Origin: JABDGM01 sp963738665
Lineage (GTDB): Bacteria; Planctomycetota; Planctomycetia; Pirellulales; Lacipirellulaceae
Assembly (NCBI GenBank): GCA_963738665.1
Contig: CAVTXL010000003.1
Coordinates: forward strand, 1,276,619-1,340,618
Direction of reading: 5' to 3'
DNA length: 64,000 nt
This document shows positions 1-9,176 of the stretch, piece by piece. Within the stretch, counting starts at the first letter, position 1. Every line of letters starts with the position of its first letter. Both the position numbers and the translations under genes were made by a program. The notes under the pieces are model-generated. The model ran no database searches. It worked only from the letters and a program-made list of their open reading frames with translations, and was not told the DNA's origin.

Positions 1-546
1 GTCCGCTACAAAGACAACAACATCGCCGACGTCCTGGCGATGAACATCGACCAGGCCGCCGGCTTCTTCGCGAACCACGACCGCGTCCAATACGTCCTTC
101 AGGCGCTCGCGGACGTCGGCCTCGGCTACCTGTCGCTGGGCCAACCCGCGACGACACTCTCTGGCGGCGAAGCCCAGCGCATCAAGCTTGCGGCCGAGCT
201 CGCTCAGCCGGCGATCGCGGCGTCGCATGAACACACCCTCTACATCCTCGACGAACCCACCACCGGCCTCGCGACCGACGACATCCGCCGCTTGCTCGCC
301 GTCCTCCACCGCCTCGTCGACCAGGGCAATTCCATGATCGTCATTGAGCACAACCTCGACGTCATTCAAACCGCCGACTGGGTTATTGACCTCGGCCCCG
401 AAGGAGGCCCGGAGGGCGGCCGCCTCGTCGCCGCAGGCCCGCCCGCTGCAATCGCCGCCTGCGCTGAAAGCCACACCGGCCGCTTCCTAAGTAAAGTGTT
501 GGGTCCCCCTACCCAGAACTCGGGGGAGGGGCGAGGGGAGGGGTGA
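1..546 (+). CDS. uvrA: UvrA excinuclease subunit A, C-terminal end (partial)
   Basis: The reading frame enters from the left edge, so only the last 181 residues are present. UvrA is the DNA-damage recognition ATPase of the UvrABC nucleotide excision repair complex in the cytoplasm. Visible in order are the ABC signature LSGGEAQRIKLA, the Walker B stretch LYILDEPTTGL, and the H-loop region VIEHNLDVIQTADWVIDLGP followed by the glycine-rich end typical of the second UvrA ATPase domain. The last dozen residues (about position 500 onward) are encoded by a GC-rich dispersed repeat and are probably not conserved. The start lies outside the window. Confidence 0.93.
   Translation, partial: VRYKDNNIADVLAMNIDQAAGFFANHDRVQYVLQALADVGLGYLSLGQPATTLSGGEAQRIKLAAELAQPAIAASHEHTLYILDEPTTGLATDDIRRLLAVLHRLVDQGNSMIVIEHNLDVIQTADWVIDLGPEGGPEGGRLVAAGPPAAIAACAESHTGRFLSKVLGPPTQNSGEGRGEG
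500..546. repeat. GC-rich CCCCTCCCC-type dispersed repeat
   Basis: This stretch contains a short run like GGGGGAGGGGCGAGGGGAGG. Relatives occur at about 2637-2680, 3237-3272, 32804-32843 and 49066-49092. Here the repeat supplies the last codons and stop of uvrA. Elsewhere the copies are intergenic and can fold as a C-rich arm against a G-rich arm. Confidence 0.6.
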
Positions 547-565
547 CTTCAGGCGAAAGAAAACC

Positions 566-1115
566 ATGGGAAAAACCCTCGACGCAATCAGCCCCGACGT
601 CAAATCCTGGCTCAAAGAACAAAGACTCTTCTTCGTCGCCACCGCCCCCCTCGCGCCCACCGGCCACGTCAACTGCTCGCCCAAGGGCGGCGACACGTTC
701 TGCGTCTTGGATCCGCACACCGTCGCCTACCTCGATCGCACCGCCAGCGGCGTCGAAACGATCGCCCACCTCCAGGAAAACGGCCGCATCGTCCTCATGT
801 TCTGCGCCTTCGAAGGCCCGCCCAAAATCGTCCGCCTCCACGGCCGCGGCAGGGTCGTGTATCCCCATGAGACCGAATTCACAGAACTGGCCGTTCGATT
901 TCCCCCGTATGAGGGCACGCCGCGCCATCATCCACGTCGCGCTCGACCGCATTTCCACCTCCTGCGGCTACACGGTCCCCCTCTTCAATTACGTCGCCCC
1001 GCGCGACGCCCTCGACAAGTGGACCGCACAAAAGGACCCCGCCGAACTCGCCGCGTACCGCGCCGAGAAGAACGCCACCAGCATCGACGGACTGACGGGC
1101 GATCATGGAAACTAG
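566..1115 (+). CDS. Pyridoxamine 5'-phosphate oxidase (PPOX) family protein, frameshifted
   Basis: The N-terminal part starts MGKTLDAISPDVKSWL and shows the flavin-binding split-barrel pattern of small PPOX proteins (FFVATAP, GHVNCSPKGGD, GRIVLMFCAFEG, LHGRGRV). The family binds FMN or a related cofactor in the cytoplasm; the substrate cannot be told. After FPPYEG, near position 912, the frame is lost. The next frame continues with ARRAIIHVALDRISTSCGY and ends at 1115, which matches the usual family ending. Removing one base near 912 restores a 182-residue protein. The ATG at 566 is the first start after the uvrA stop. Either a sequence error or a recent mutation explains the break. Confidence 0.75.
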
Positions 1116-1144
1116 AGCGCGTTCAAGGCAAGTCAGCTCTATAG

Positions 1145-1472
1145 TTATTCGACGGCAATGTCTGACGCGCTCGCCCAATCGCGATTCGCACGGCGTACGT
1201 GCAGGATGCGTACTTCATCCCCTACGATGGTGAACAGCGCGCGATAAGCGCTACTTCGACGCCCGAATAGAAACTGCCGAATCTCGGCTTCCACAAGATT
1301 GTCTTCCGGCGCCAGTTGGCAACGTTCCGGAAAATGACTCAACGACCCTAACGCCGCCTCGAATCGAGCTAGCCACCGCACGGCGGTCTCGGGCGACACG
1401 TTCGGCTGCCCACAAATAAGCCTCCCGCAGATTCTGCTTCGCGGCCGCCGTGATCACTACGCGATACGTCAT
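1145..1472 (-). CDS. ParE/RelE-family toxin, frameshifted
   Basis: The product reads MTYRVVITAAAKQNL at its start and, after a frame change near 1395, continues to LFGRRSSAYRALFTIVGDEV and the stop at 1145. The basic N-terminus, the FPERC segment and the C-terminal R-x-LF-x-I...ILHVRR pattern are those of the ParE/RelE fold. Members either cut mRNA on the ribosome or poison gyrase. The start ATG at 1472 overlaps the antitoxin stop by one base (TAATG), so the two genes are translationally coupled with the antitoxin first. One extra base near 1395 explains the break. Confidence 0.75.
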
Positions 1473-1705
1473 TAGCGGACCAACTTGAGCTCTTTGCGTA
1501 ACTCTTCCAACGCCTCACCCAGCGGCTGCATCCGCCCCGCAGCCGCGTCCGCCAGCCCGCGGCGAATCCCTTCCACGCATTCCTCCCGCTCCGCCTTCAA
1601 CATACGCAGGCCCTCCGCAACCACTTGCGATTCCGAATGAAAATACCCAAGTTTCAATTGCTCTCGGACAAAAGGCTCTAGATCGGCCGGAATTTCAATC
1701 GTCAT
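1472..1705 (-). CDS. ParD-like antitoxin
   Basis: This intact 77-residue protein starts MTIEIPADLEPFVREQLK, a ribbon-helix-helix type DNA-binding N-terminus. A helical C-terminal half with VVAEGLRMLKAER and LEELRKELK follows. It is the usual partner of the ParE/RelE toxin encoded immediately downstream with a one-base overlap, so it should both neutralise the toxin and repress the operon. No operator was identified in the short space to position 1748. Confidence 0.8.
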   Translation of the reverse strand: MTIEIPADLEPFVREQLKLGYFHSESQVVAEGLRMLKAEREECVEGIRRGLADAAAGRMQPLGEALEELRKELKLVR

Positions 1706-1814
1706 ATTCAGATTCCTCCACTCCCATTCTATCCTCCCACCGATTCCTTTGAAACAATGGACTCCATTCGCCGTTGTACGAAAACAAGTGACAGGTTCTC
1801 AGACCCTCCCACCC

Positions 1815-2483
1815 ATGACGCAACCCCTCTGGTCCGCCGTCGAACATTACCTCACCAGCCACCTCCTCCCGGCCGATGCCGCTCTCGATGCCGCCCTCGT
1901 CGACAGCCAGGCCGCCGGACTGCCTGCCATTCACGTAACGCCCAACCTGGGCAAGTTCCTGCAGCTTCTTGCCATGCTGACAAGAGCCCGTCACATCCTC
2001 GAGATCGGCACGCTCGGCGGCTTTAGCACGATCTGGCTGGCTCGCGGCCTGGCCCCCGGCGGCCGCCTCATTACGCTCGAATCGAACCCCAACCACGCCG
2101 AAGTCGCCCGCACCAACATCGCCCGCGCCGGCCTGGCGGGCGTCGTCGAGCTTCGCCTCGGCCGTGCCCTCGACACGCTTCCCCAAATCGCCGCCGAGAA
2201 CCGCGGCCCCTTCGATCTCGTCTTCATCGACGCCGACAAACCCAACAACCTGCCCTACTTCGAGTGGGCCCTTCGGCTCACGCGCCCCGGCAGCCTCGTC
2301 GTCGTCGACAACGTCGTCCGCAAAGGCGCGATCCTCGACCAGGCGAGCGACGACGCCAACGTCCAGGGCACTCGCCGCCTCTTCGATCACCTCGCCACGA
2401 ACGACCGCGTCACCGCCACCGCGCTGCAAACCGTCAGCTCCAAAGGCCACGACGGCCTGATCCTGGCCCTCGTGAACGAATGA
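1815..2483 (+). CDS. Class I SAM-dependent O-methyltransferase
   Basis: This 222-residue protein (start MTQPLWSAVEHYL) belongs to the caffeoyl-CoA/catechol O-methyltransferase-like family. It shows motif I ILEIGTLGGFSTIWLA, the acidic turn LITLESNP, FDLVFIDADKPNN with metal-binding aspartates, and VVVDNVVRKGAI. These enzymes transfer a methyl group from S-adenosylmethionine to a hydroxyl group, often with a divalent metal. The substrate is unknown. The frame extends upstream to 1749 but the ATG at 1815 fits the family length. The gene is intact and appears monocistronic. Confidence 0.9.
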   Translation: MTQPLWSAVEHYLTSHLLPADAALDAALVDSQAAGLPAIHVTPNLGKFLQLLAMLTRARHILEIGTLGGFSTIWLARGLAPGGRLITLESNPNHAEVARTNIARAGLAGVVELRLGRALDTLPQIAAENRGPFDLVFIDADKPNNLPYFEWALRLTRPGSLVVVDNVVRKGAILDQASDDANVQGTRRLFDHLATNDRVTATALQTVSSKGHDGLILALVNE

Positions 2484-2512
2484 AGACTGCCCAGCCAGTG
2501 AACGCCCGGAGA

Positions 2513-2790
2513 GCTATCGGCTGTTGGCTATCAGCTATCAGCCAGAAAAAATAACGGCCCATTCACTGCGCAGTTTTTATTAAGACCCAACTGGGATTCT
2601 TCCCGTCCCCTCGACGAGCATCCCACTCCTGGTTTGTTCCCCTCCCCGGTATTGCAGGGAGGGGTTAGGGGAGGGGCGATCCGCGTACCGTTAAAATTGA
2701 CGCATCCACCTTCTGAAGCCGTCCTTGTCGGGCACCGCGATGCATCTAGCTGAGAGCTATCAGCTAAGAGCTGACGGCTGACAACTGACA
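2513..2790. repeat. Intergenic region with two heptamer tandem arrays
   Basis: No gene is supported between 2484 and 2923. The region holds a four-unit array of heptamers (GCTATCG GCTGTTG GCTATCA GCTATCA) at 2513-2540 and a six-unit array of the GCTGACA type at 2749-2790. A GC-rich CCCCTCCCC-type repeat lies at about 2637-2680. Related arrays occur at several other intergenic sites in the window. Confidence 0.7.
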
Positions 2791-2923
2791 GCCAAGCGAT
2801 GAGTTGATTCGCCAAGCTACTTTCACTCTCTCAACGCAACGCCTTGACCGCGGTCAATCGCCGGCACAGAATTGGCCTCAACCGGGGCCCAGCTCGGGTT
2901 CCATCGAAACGGGGGATCTTCCC

Positions 2924-3112
2924 ATGCTTCTCGCCGAAGTCGCAGACACGCAGGTCGTCATTCACTCTGGTTACGGACTCGGCTCGATGATCGCCGTCGT
3001 CTGCTCCTGGCAGCGCAATCGCTCCATCCTGTGGGCCATTCTGGCCGGCATCCTGACGTGGTTCTATGTCGTCTACTTCGCCCTCACCCGCCAGGCGGAA
3101 GAGACCAAATAG
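2924..3112 (+). CDS. Small planctomycete membrane protein
   Basis: A 62-residue protein starting MLLAEVADTQVVIHSGYGLG. It carries one or two hydrophobic segments (GLGSMIAVVCSW and ILWAILAGILTWFYVVYFAL) and a polar tail. The GYGLGS plus ERNRSILWAI-like pattern recurs in short planctomycete membrane proteins of unknown role. The frame is open from 2804 but the ATG at 2924 best fits the hydrophobic layout. Function is unknown. Confidence 0.6.
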   Translation: MLLAEVADTQVVIHSGYGLGSMIAVVCSWQRNRSILWAILAGILTWFYVVYFALTRQAEETK

Positions 3113-3236
3113 CAGTCGGCTCGCGACTTCCTTGGTGACCTCTGCGGGCTCGGTGAAGCGAAACCAGTCCGATTGATGTGCATTTCGACAAAATCACCGA
3201 CGCGCGGCACAATGACAAAAATGGGAGGAGCGTCGA

Positions 3237-3272
3237 AATCCCCCTCCCTCTCTGGGGGGCCAGGGGAGGGTT
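3237..3272. repeat. Dispersed C-rich/G-rich repeat in gene-free stretch 3113-3425
   Basis: The arms CCCCCTCCCTC and GGGGAGGG can pair around a short loop and are followed by a run of T, so it may also act as a terminator for the small gene ending at 3112. Nothing else is recognised between 3113 and 3425. Confidence 0.45.
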
Positions 3273-3425
3273 TTTTAGTGGTGCGAAAACACGTATAAAC
3301 AGAATCAAAACAGCCAATACAACGCCATTCAAGTCGAATTCGCGGCGTAGTAAAGTCACGCCCGAAAGCACCCCAGCATCGAACGGCTGGACGCTTGCAA
3401 TTGCCAGCGGAATCACGGACCACCT

Positions 3426-3623
3426 ATGGGCGATCAAAGAACCAATCGTGAAGGCGTCGGCGGCGTGAAATGCCAAGTGCCGCATCCGCGATACCTAAAA
3501 CGCGGATGGATTAGATGGCCGATGTTCGCGCTGATGCTGCCGGTATGGGGGTTTGCATTGCTGATTTGGCTAATCGTTTGCGGCCCCGGTATTCTCTGGC
3601 GATCACTGCGGCCACAAAAATAA
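3426..3623 (+). CDS. Hypothetical small membrane protein
   Basis: A 65-residue open frame with one strongly hydrophobic segment near the C-terminus (MFALMLPVWGFALLIWLIVC). I do not recognise a family. Support is limited to the hydrophobic segment and a plausible size. It could be a chance frame, and the true start might be downstream. Confidence 0.35.
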   Translation: MGDQRTNREGVGGVKCQVPHPRYLKRGWIRWPMFALMLPVWGFALLIWLIVCGPGILWRSLRPQK

Positions 3624-3722
3624 TTTCGCTCTACAGAGCTTACCAGCGCCGGGTGCAACTGCTGGCTGGTCCAGCAGTGCTCCGCCAGCCCTTGCCTTGC
3701 AGCCTCCATCACGCGGCAAACG

Positions 3723-4880
3723 TCACGCCGCCTCTCTCACCCCTCGCGCCTCACAGCTCATCCCTTCGTCGCCCACTCGCTCCCAAACGCCTTCCAGCGT
3801 CGCAATGAAGCGATCCCACGAGAACACCTCCAGCGCCCGCTGCCGGCCTCGCAGGCCCATCCGCGTCGCCTCGCCTCGATTGTCGGCCAGCCGCAAGATG
3901 GCCGCCGCCAGTGCAATGCTGTCCCGCGGCCGGACGAGTAGCCCCGTCTCGCCGGCGGCGATCGACTCCGGCGCCCCGCCCGCGTTGCAGGCCACGATCG
4001 GCTTCGCGGCCAGCGCCGCTTCGATGTACACCAGCGCGCACGGCTCGCGGTGGGACGGCAGGGCGAACACATCTATCGCGTGCATGAGGTCGGCCGCGTC
4101 GCGGCGGAATCCGGCAAAGCGGACCTGCCGCGCGAACCCGCCCTCCTTGGCCCGCTGTTTCAGTTCGCCTTCGAGCGGTCCGCGGCCCGCGATCCAAAAC
4201 TGCGCCGTGGGAAACTGCCGCAGCACGATTGGGATCGCCTCGAACAGTTCGCAGTAACCCTTCTTCTCGGACAGGTGCGCAATCGTGCCCACGACAAGCG
4301 TCCGCTCGTCAGCTCCAAACTCGGCCCGCACCTCGATCGCTCCCCGCCGCGGCAAAAACTCATCGAACGACAACGCATTGTAGAGCACGGTGATTTTATC
4401 CGCCGCGATGCCCTGCTCGATCAAATCCTGTTTGACCGCGTTCGAGACGGCCAGCAAATGCGTCTGCCCGCGGTGCCACATCGCCGACGTAAACCCCTGC
4501 ACGTGCCCAATCGTTTTGGGCCCGCCCAATCGCTCCAACCAACCACACCACCAACTCGCACTCGACAGCGTTGATTGCACCACGTCCGGCCGATACTCGC
4601 GGCACGCCCGCACGAGCGAGGCCAAGGCCAGCGGGTTGACCTTCCCCGTGATCGCCCGCGGATCGACCGCCACCCCCAGCCGCTCGAACTCTGCGATCGC
4701 CGGCGAACCGTGCTTCACGACCACCGGCATCGCATGCCCCCGCGCCTCCATCCGCCGCGTCAACCGCACGAGCTGCATCTCGGCCCCCGACATGTGCGAC
4801 GGGGTGATCACCTGCAGCACACGCCGGGAGCGGCGGGCCGACTGCGAAAGTGCGCGCGAAAGAGCGAGTGCTGGCGGCAT
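3723..4880 (-). CDS. GT4-family glycosyltransferase
   Basis: This intact 385-residue protein has the two-domain GT-B fold of family 4 retaining glycosyltransferases. The N-domain begins VLQVITPSHMSGAEMQLVRL. The C-domain carries VVGTIAHLSEKKGY, IAGRGPLEGELK and the donor-binding EPCALVYIEAALAAKPIVA with the E-x7-E type motif, then GGAPESI. It should transfer a sugar from a nucleotide-sugar to a glycan or lipid acceptor at the cytoplasmic face. The frame is open to 4916 with a TTG; the ATG at 4880 (MPPALALS) is preferred. No other glycan genes are adjacent, so the pathway is unknown. Confidence 0.88.
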   Translation of the reverse strand: MPPALALSRALSQSARRSRRVLQVITPSHMSGAEMQLVRLTRRMEARGHAMPVVVKHGSPAIAEFERLGVAVDPRAITGKVNPLALASLVRACREYRPDVVQSTLSSASWWCGWLERLGGPKTIGHVQGFTSAMWHRGQTHLLAVSNAVKQDLIEQGIAADKITVLYNALSFDEFLPRRGAIEVRAEFGADERTLVVGTIAHLSEKKGYCELFEAIPIVLRQFPTAQFWIAGRGPLEGELKQRAKEGGFARQVRFAGFRRDAADLMHAIDVFALPSHREPCALVYIEAALAAKPIVACNAGGAPESIAAGETGLLVRPRDSIALAAAILRLADNRGEATRMGLRGRQRALEVFSWDRFIATLEGVWERVGDEGMSCEARGVREAA

Positions 4881-5054
4881 GAATGAGCGGCGCTTGCTGG
4901 CAAGAAAAGTGGGCAAATTGCAGCCATTTCATCGACCCGCGAGCACCGCCAGCTTGAACCGAGACCCGCCCTCCGCCAATAATGCTGGAATTGATTCTAG
5001 CCCGCTCGAGCGCCTGGCAGCATGCATGCACCTTCGCATCGCGAGACCCAACCC

Positions 5055-5480
5055 ATGGCCGAACTGAAAACCAGACCCACCGCCGCCAGCGTGCCCGCCT
5101 TCCTCAAGTCAATTGCAGACGAAGCCCGCCGCAAAGAGTGCCGCGAGCTTGTGAAGCTGATGAAAGAAGCCACCGGCCAATCGCCCCGGATGTGGGGAGA
5201 GAGCATCGTCGGTTTCGGCCAGCACCACCTGAAGTACGCCTCGGGCCGCGAGCTCGATTGGTTTATGCTCGGCTTCTCTCCCCGCAAACAGGCCCTCACC
5301 CTCTACCTTATGTGCGGCCTGGCTAATCATCGCCCGCTGCTGGAAAAGCTCGGCAAGCACAAAACGGGCAAAGGCTGTCTCTACGTTAAGTCGCTCGACG
5401 ACGTCGATCGAACCGTCCTCAAGCAACTGCTGCAGAAATCCGTCGACGAGTCCAAGAAGCTCTTCAAAAACTCTGGCTGA
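5055..5480 (+). CDS. DUF1801 domain protein
   Basis: A 141-residue protein starting MAELKTRPTAASVPAFL. It shows the pattern ECRELVKLMKEATGQSPRMWG, GFGQHHLKYASGRELDWF and a C-terminal GKGCLYVKSLDDVD stretch, as in DUF1801 (YdhG-like) proteins. These are small cytoplasmic proteins of unclear function with a fold related to iron-chaperone-like domains. The stop codon lies inside a heptamer array beginning at 5476. The start ATG at 5055 was chosen over an upstream in-frame ATG at 5022 because it begins the conserved region. Confidence 0.8.
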   Translation: MAELKTRPTAASVPAFLKSIADEARRKECRELVKLMKEATGQSPRMWGESIVGFGQHHLKYASGRELDWFMLGFSPRKQALTLYLMCGLANHRPLLEKLGKHKTGKGCLYVKSLDDVDRTVLKQLLQKSVDESKKLFKNSG

Positions 5481-5507
5481 AAGCTGACAGCTGACGGCTG
5501 ACAGCTT
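5476..5507. repeat. Heptamer tandem array overlapping a stop codon
   Basis: Four units GCTGAAA, GCTGACA, GCTGACG, GCTGACA followed by GCTT. The TGA of the first unit is the stop codon of the DUF1801 gene. The array separates convergent genes. Confidence 0.75.
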
Positions 5508-5511
5508 CCTT

Positions 5512-7236
5512 TCAATATCCCAGCGCCACGCCGTCCTTCCGAGACTCGGTCGCCCCCAGGTAGACGTCCTTCTCCGCGTCGTACCAAATCGCCTGGTAGC
5601 CGCCGAATTCGCTCGCTGGCGCCGCCGTCACGTGGTGCCCGCGCCGGACCAGCTCGCGGACGGTCTCGGGCGAATACCCTGGTTCGAGCTGCACCTCGCC
5701 GCCTTTCGAGTCAGCCGCTTCGCCGGTCGGCTCGGTCGAGCCGATGTGATGAAACCGCGGCGCATCGCCCGCCTCTTGCAGCGTCATGCCAAAGTCGAGT
5801 AGATTCACCAGCACTTGCACTTGCCCCTGCGGCTGCATGTCGCCTCCCATCACGCCGAAGCTCATCACGGGCTTGCCGTCTTTTGTGACGAATGCGGGAA
5901 TGATCGTATGAAACGGCCGCTTGCCCGGCGCGTAGCTGTTGGCCCGCCCCGGCGTCAGGTCGAACAGCTCGCCGCGGTCCTGCAGGCAAAACCCCAGCCC
6001 CGTCGGGCACATTCCCGAGCCGAAGCCGCGGTAGTTGCTCTGGATCAGCGACACCATGTTGTGATCCTTGTCGGCCACCGTCAGGTAGACCGTGTCCCCT
6101 CGATTCAATGCCGGATTTCCGGGAGGTGCCGCTTCGGCGGCTTTTTGCGGATCAATCAGCGCCCGCCGCTTCTCGGCGTACGCCGGCGAGATCAGCTCCT
6201 TTACCGGCGACTTGAAGAAGGCCGGATCCGAATAGAACCGCGCCCGATCTTCGAACGCCAGCTTCTTCGCCTCGATCAACCAGTGCAAATGATCGGGGCT
6301 GCCGAAGCCAGACCCGCGCAGATCGAAGTCGCTCAGAATCTGCAGCATCTCAAGTGTCGCGATCCCCTGCCCATTCGGCGGCAGCTCCCACACGTCGTAG
6401 CCGCGATAGGCCACGCTGACCGGATCCACCCACGTCGCTCTTGTGCTCGGCCAGGTCCTCGGCCCGCAAAAACCCGCCATGCTCTTTCATGAAGGCGTCG
6501 ATCGTGCGGGCGATCTCGCCCTTGTAGAAGACATCGCGTCCGCCGCGGGCGATCTTCTCCAGCGTCGCCGCCAGCGCCGGGTTGTGGAAGATCTCGCCCA
6601 TCTTTGCGCTCGCCCGCCCGGCATGAATAGCTCGGTAAAGCCGGGTTGATCCTTCCGATCGGCGATCCCGCCCGCCCACGACCCTGCAATCACCTCCGTG
6701 ACTGGATAGCCGTCGCGGGCCGCTCTAATCGCCGGCCCCAGCACCACGTTCAGCGGCAGCTTGCCGAACTTGCCATGCAGCTCAGCCCAGCCGTCGACGC
6801 ACCCCGGCACGCTCACTGGCAACGGCCCAAACTTAGGCACAAACTTCAGCTCACGCTTCTGAAATTCCTCCAGCGTCAGCCCCTTTGGGCTCCGACCACT
6901 CGCGTTCAGCCCGTACAGCTTCTGCGTCTCGGCGTCCCACACGATGGCGAACAAGTCGCCGCCGATGCCCGCGCCGGTCGGCTCGGTGACGCCCAGCACC
7001 GCGTCGGCCGCAATCGCGGCATCCACGGCGTTCCCCCCGGCCCGCAACGTATCGAGCGCGGCCAGCGTCGCCAGCGGTTGACTCGTCGCCGCCATGCCGT
7101 TCTTGCCCACAGCCACGCTCCGCGTGACAAACGCCCGCCCGGTCGGACGAATCTGGCAGCGGGCTTCGCCGGCTGTCATTGTTGTGGTTAGGTAATACGA
7201 CATGATCACGATCAGGACTCGCGTTCGATTACGCAT
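5512..7236 (-). CDS. ggt: Gamma-glutamyltransferase, secreted, frameshifted
   Basis: Gamma-glutamyltransferases hydrolyse or transfer the gamma-glutamyl group of glutathione-like compounds outside the cytoplasm. The gene starts at MRNRTRVLIVIMSYYL, a signal-peptide-like segment. It carries ATSQPLATLAALDTLRAGGNAVDAAIA and GVTEPTGAGIGGDLFAIVWD of the large subunit. The autoprocessing and catalytic threonine is in RGDTVYLTVADKDHNMVSLI, followed by GFGSGMCPTGLGFCLQDRG and SFGVMGGDMQPQG of the small subunit. The frame changes near 6612 and again near 6436. Between them GEIFHNPALAATLEKIARGG continues the family pattern, so the full protein of about 574 residues is recoverable. The symbol follows the family. 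Confidence 0.87.
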
Positions 7237-7386
7237 GGAAACTTCCTCAGGCGGTGGCAGGCTCAACAGTCGCAGCGTCGACAGGATTATACCGGGAGCG
7301 TATCATCGATTGAACGAGCGGCTGGAGAAGAATCACTCGATGCGTTACTAATGAAGCCCGCGCTGCAAATGATCCGTTTTTGTCTG

Positions 7387-7418
7387 GCTGACCGCTGAAG
7401 GCTGATGGCTGATAGCTT
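7387..7418. repeat. Heptamer tandem array
   Basis: Four units GCTGACC, GCTGAAG, GCTGATG, GCTGATA and a terminal GCTT, in the 275-base space between the divergent ggt and the membrane-protein gene. No promoter was convincingly located in this space. Confidence 0.7.
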
Positions 7419-7511
7419 TGCCTGGGTTCAATGGCAGCGCAGCCTTCATTAGGGCCTGCGGGATGCCCATCGGTTGGCCGTCAACTTTGACACCCCGGCG
7501 CACCTGACACC

Positions 7512-8147
7512 ATGCGCGATCTGCCCGACGACTGGCCGAGGCTGAGCGATTTACGCGACTGGCGGCAGTTTCGCCGACCGCAATCATGGTGCATGGGGTT
7601 GGTCCTTGGGCAAGCGCTCGCCCTGTGTGTCGCGCTCGTGCTGGCCGCGCTCCAAATCGAGTCGATTGTTGTTACGGGTCCCTTGTTGGCAGTCGCCGGA
7701 TATGCTTTGGCGATCGTTTCGTGGCGCCTAAGCTCGTGGCGCGTGTTCGCTCTAGCGATATCAGCTCCCGCCGCGACCGCCTGCATCGCCGCTGTGATCG
7801 CCAGCTTTCGCATGGGTCCCGGCCGTGCGCAGCCAATCGTGCCGCTCTTGCTGTGCTGCTATGCAGTGCTTGCCGTGCCCGTAGCAATCCACGTCGTTAA
7901 GCTGATGCTCCGCAAGCCGGGTGAATTTCGCAGCTTTAGCTGGTCACCCGAGTCGAGGTACCAATACAGTCTCAAATCGCTCTTGATTCTCATGACGGGC
8001 GCCTGCGTAGTGTGTTTCTTCCTGCGGTGGGCACTTCAAATCGTCTCGGGTCGAGATTTCACCGTGTTCGCCAGTTACGCCATCTTCAATGCCGCGTGTT
8101 GCGGCGCGATGGCGTTCCGCTTTGCACGCCTGTATCCGCTGAAATGA
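7512..8147 (+). CDS. Multi-pass membrane protein, planctomycete type
   Basis: An intact 211-residue protein with a polar N-terminus (MRDLPDDWPRLSDLRDW) and about six hydrophobic segments, including VLGQALALCVALVLAAL, GPLLAVAGYALAIVSW and VPLLLCCYAVLAVPVAIHVV. The segment YSLKSLLILMTGACVVCFFL resembles a short membrane motif seen in many planctomycete proteins. No catalytic motif is visible. Function is unknown. Confidence 0.65.
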   Translation: MRDLPDDWPRLSDLRDWRQFRRPQSWCMGLVLGQALALCVALVLAALQIESIVVTGPLLAVAGYALAIVSWRLSSWRVFALAISAPAATACIAAVIASFRMGPGRAQPIVPLLLCCYAVLAVPVAIHVVKLMLRKPGEFRSFSWSPESRYQYSLKSLLILMTGACVVCFFLRWALQIVSGRDFTVFASYAIFNAACCGAMAFRFARLYPLK

Positions 8148-8209
8148 CGAGCACTCGGCCGCGCGAGCGAGCGGCACCAACGGTGCATGCTGATCTCCCA
8201 CGGTATGGA

Positions 8210-8480
8210 TTGCGCGTATCCACGTTCGGCCGTGCGCGGGTCTGCCGTCAATTGTGCGCGGGGCTCCTCACCGCCTGTTGTGGGGCGGGTTCGCCGCCTG
8301 TTGTGCGGCGGGTCTCCTGACCTCCGCTTGTTGTGCGCGGGTCACCTGACCCCGCACCCGCCGGGACCGCAGGTCGCAACCACCTCTGTTAGGAGCGGAG
8401 AGGAGCTGAGACCTTCGGTCGGCCGGCGTGGCACGGTCGGAGACCGGCCGCAGCGACTGACCGGCTACAACCACGATGTG
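8210..8480. repeat. Dispersed repeat with GGTC-GACC palindromes, copy 1
   Basis: The gene-free stretch 8148-8553 is filled by short inverted units such as GCGCGGGTCACCTGACC and GGCACGGTCGGAGACCGGCC. The core at 8331-8452 is a clear relative of 9933-10043. The two copies are in the same orientation and bracket the tetR and dinB genes. Confidence 0.7.
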
Positions 8481-8518
8481 CTGACCGGCCACAATGGCAG
8501 GCGCTTCAGATGGCACGC

Positions 8519-8547
8519 TTGACAACATACCAACTAGTCGGTATCTT
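8519..8547 (+). promoter_or_regulatory. tetR promoter with operator in the spacer
   Basis: A perfect TTGACA lies at 8519-8524 and a TATCTT at 8542-8547 with a 17-base spacer. Within and overlapping these, 8527-8544 reads ATACCAACTAGTCGGTAT, which is palindromic at 8 of 9 base pairs. This is the size and symmetry of a TetR-family operator, and the regulator's ATG follows at 8554. Binding here would block RNA polymerase, so autorepression is the simplest reading. Confidence 0.8.
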
Positions 8548-8553
8548 GCTCCT

Positions 8554-9163
8554 ATGCCCGAAAAATCAGCCGAAAACGCACGTCAGCGGCTGCTCGATGC
8601 CGCCACCGAGCTCTTCCGTCGCCAGGGCTACGTGGCCACGACGGTGGATGAAATCTGCCAATCCGCGGCGCGACAAAAGGGGCCTTGTTTCACCACTTCG
8701 AGACGAAGGAAAAGCTCGCCGAATCCTGCCTCGGCCAGTGGAAGGACCACATGGGCAACCTGCTCGCATCAGCGCCGTTCCAGGCCGTGGACGATCCGCG
8801 CAAAAGCTACTGGCCGCGATCGACTTCTTCATCGCCATGTTTTCCAACCGCGACCTCACCAAGTCGTGCCTCGCCGGCATGACGGCCCAGGAAGTTTCTG
8901 AAACGAACCCCGTCCTCCGCGATGCCGCCCAGGCCTGCTTTGCCAGCGGCGAGGCCCACTTCCAGCGACTGCTCGACGACGCCTGCCACAGCGCGGGCGT
9001 CGCGCTCGACACCGTCTCGCTCGCCCAGCTTTGGATGGCCACGCTGCAAGGCTCGATCTTGCTCGCCAAGGCCTCGCGCGACAAGTCGGTGATTCCACGC
9101 AACCTGCGACATTTTAAACGGTACGTTGACGCGTTGTTCGAAGATACGTCGCACTCACTGTAA
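8554..9163 (+). CDS. TetR/AcrR-family transcriptional regulator, frameshifted
   Basis: The N-terminal DNA-binding region reads ARQRLLDAATELFRRQGY, ATTVDEICQSA and, after a frame change near 8680, KGALFHHFETKEKLAE, the classic TetR recognition helix region. A second frame change near 8808 leads into LLAAIDFFIAMFSN and the ligand-binding domain ending YVDALFEDTSHSL. The rebuilt protein is about 203 residues, normal for the family. The leader between promoter and ATG is very short. The likely targets are its own promoter and possibly the efflux pair 1.0 kb downstream, although no second copy of the operator was found upstream of that pair. Confidence 0.82.
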
Positions 9164-9176
9164 TCAGAATGTGTTT

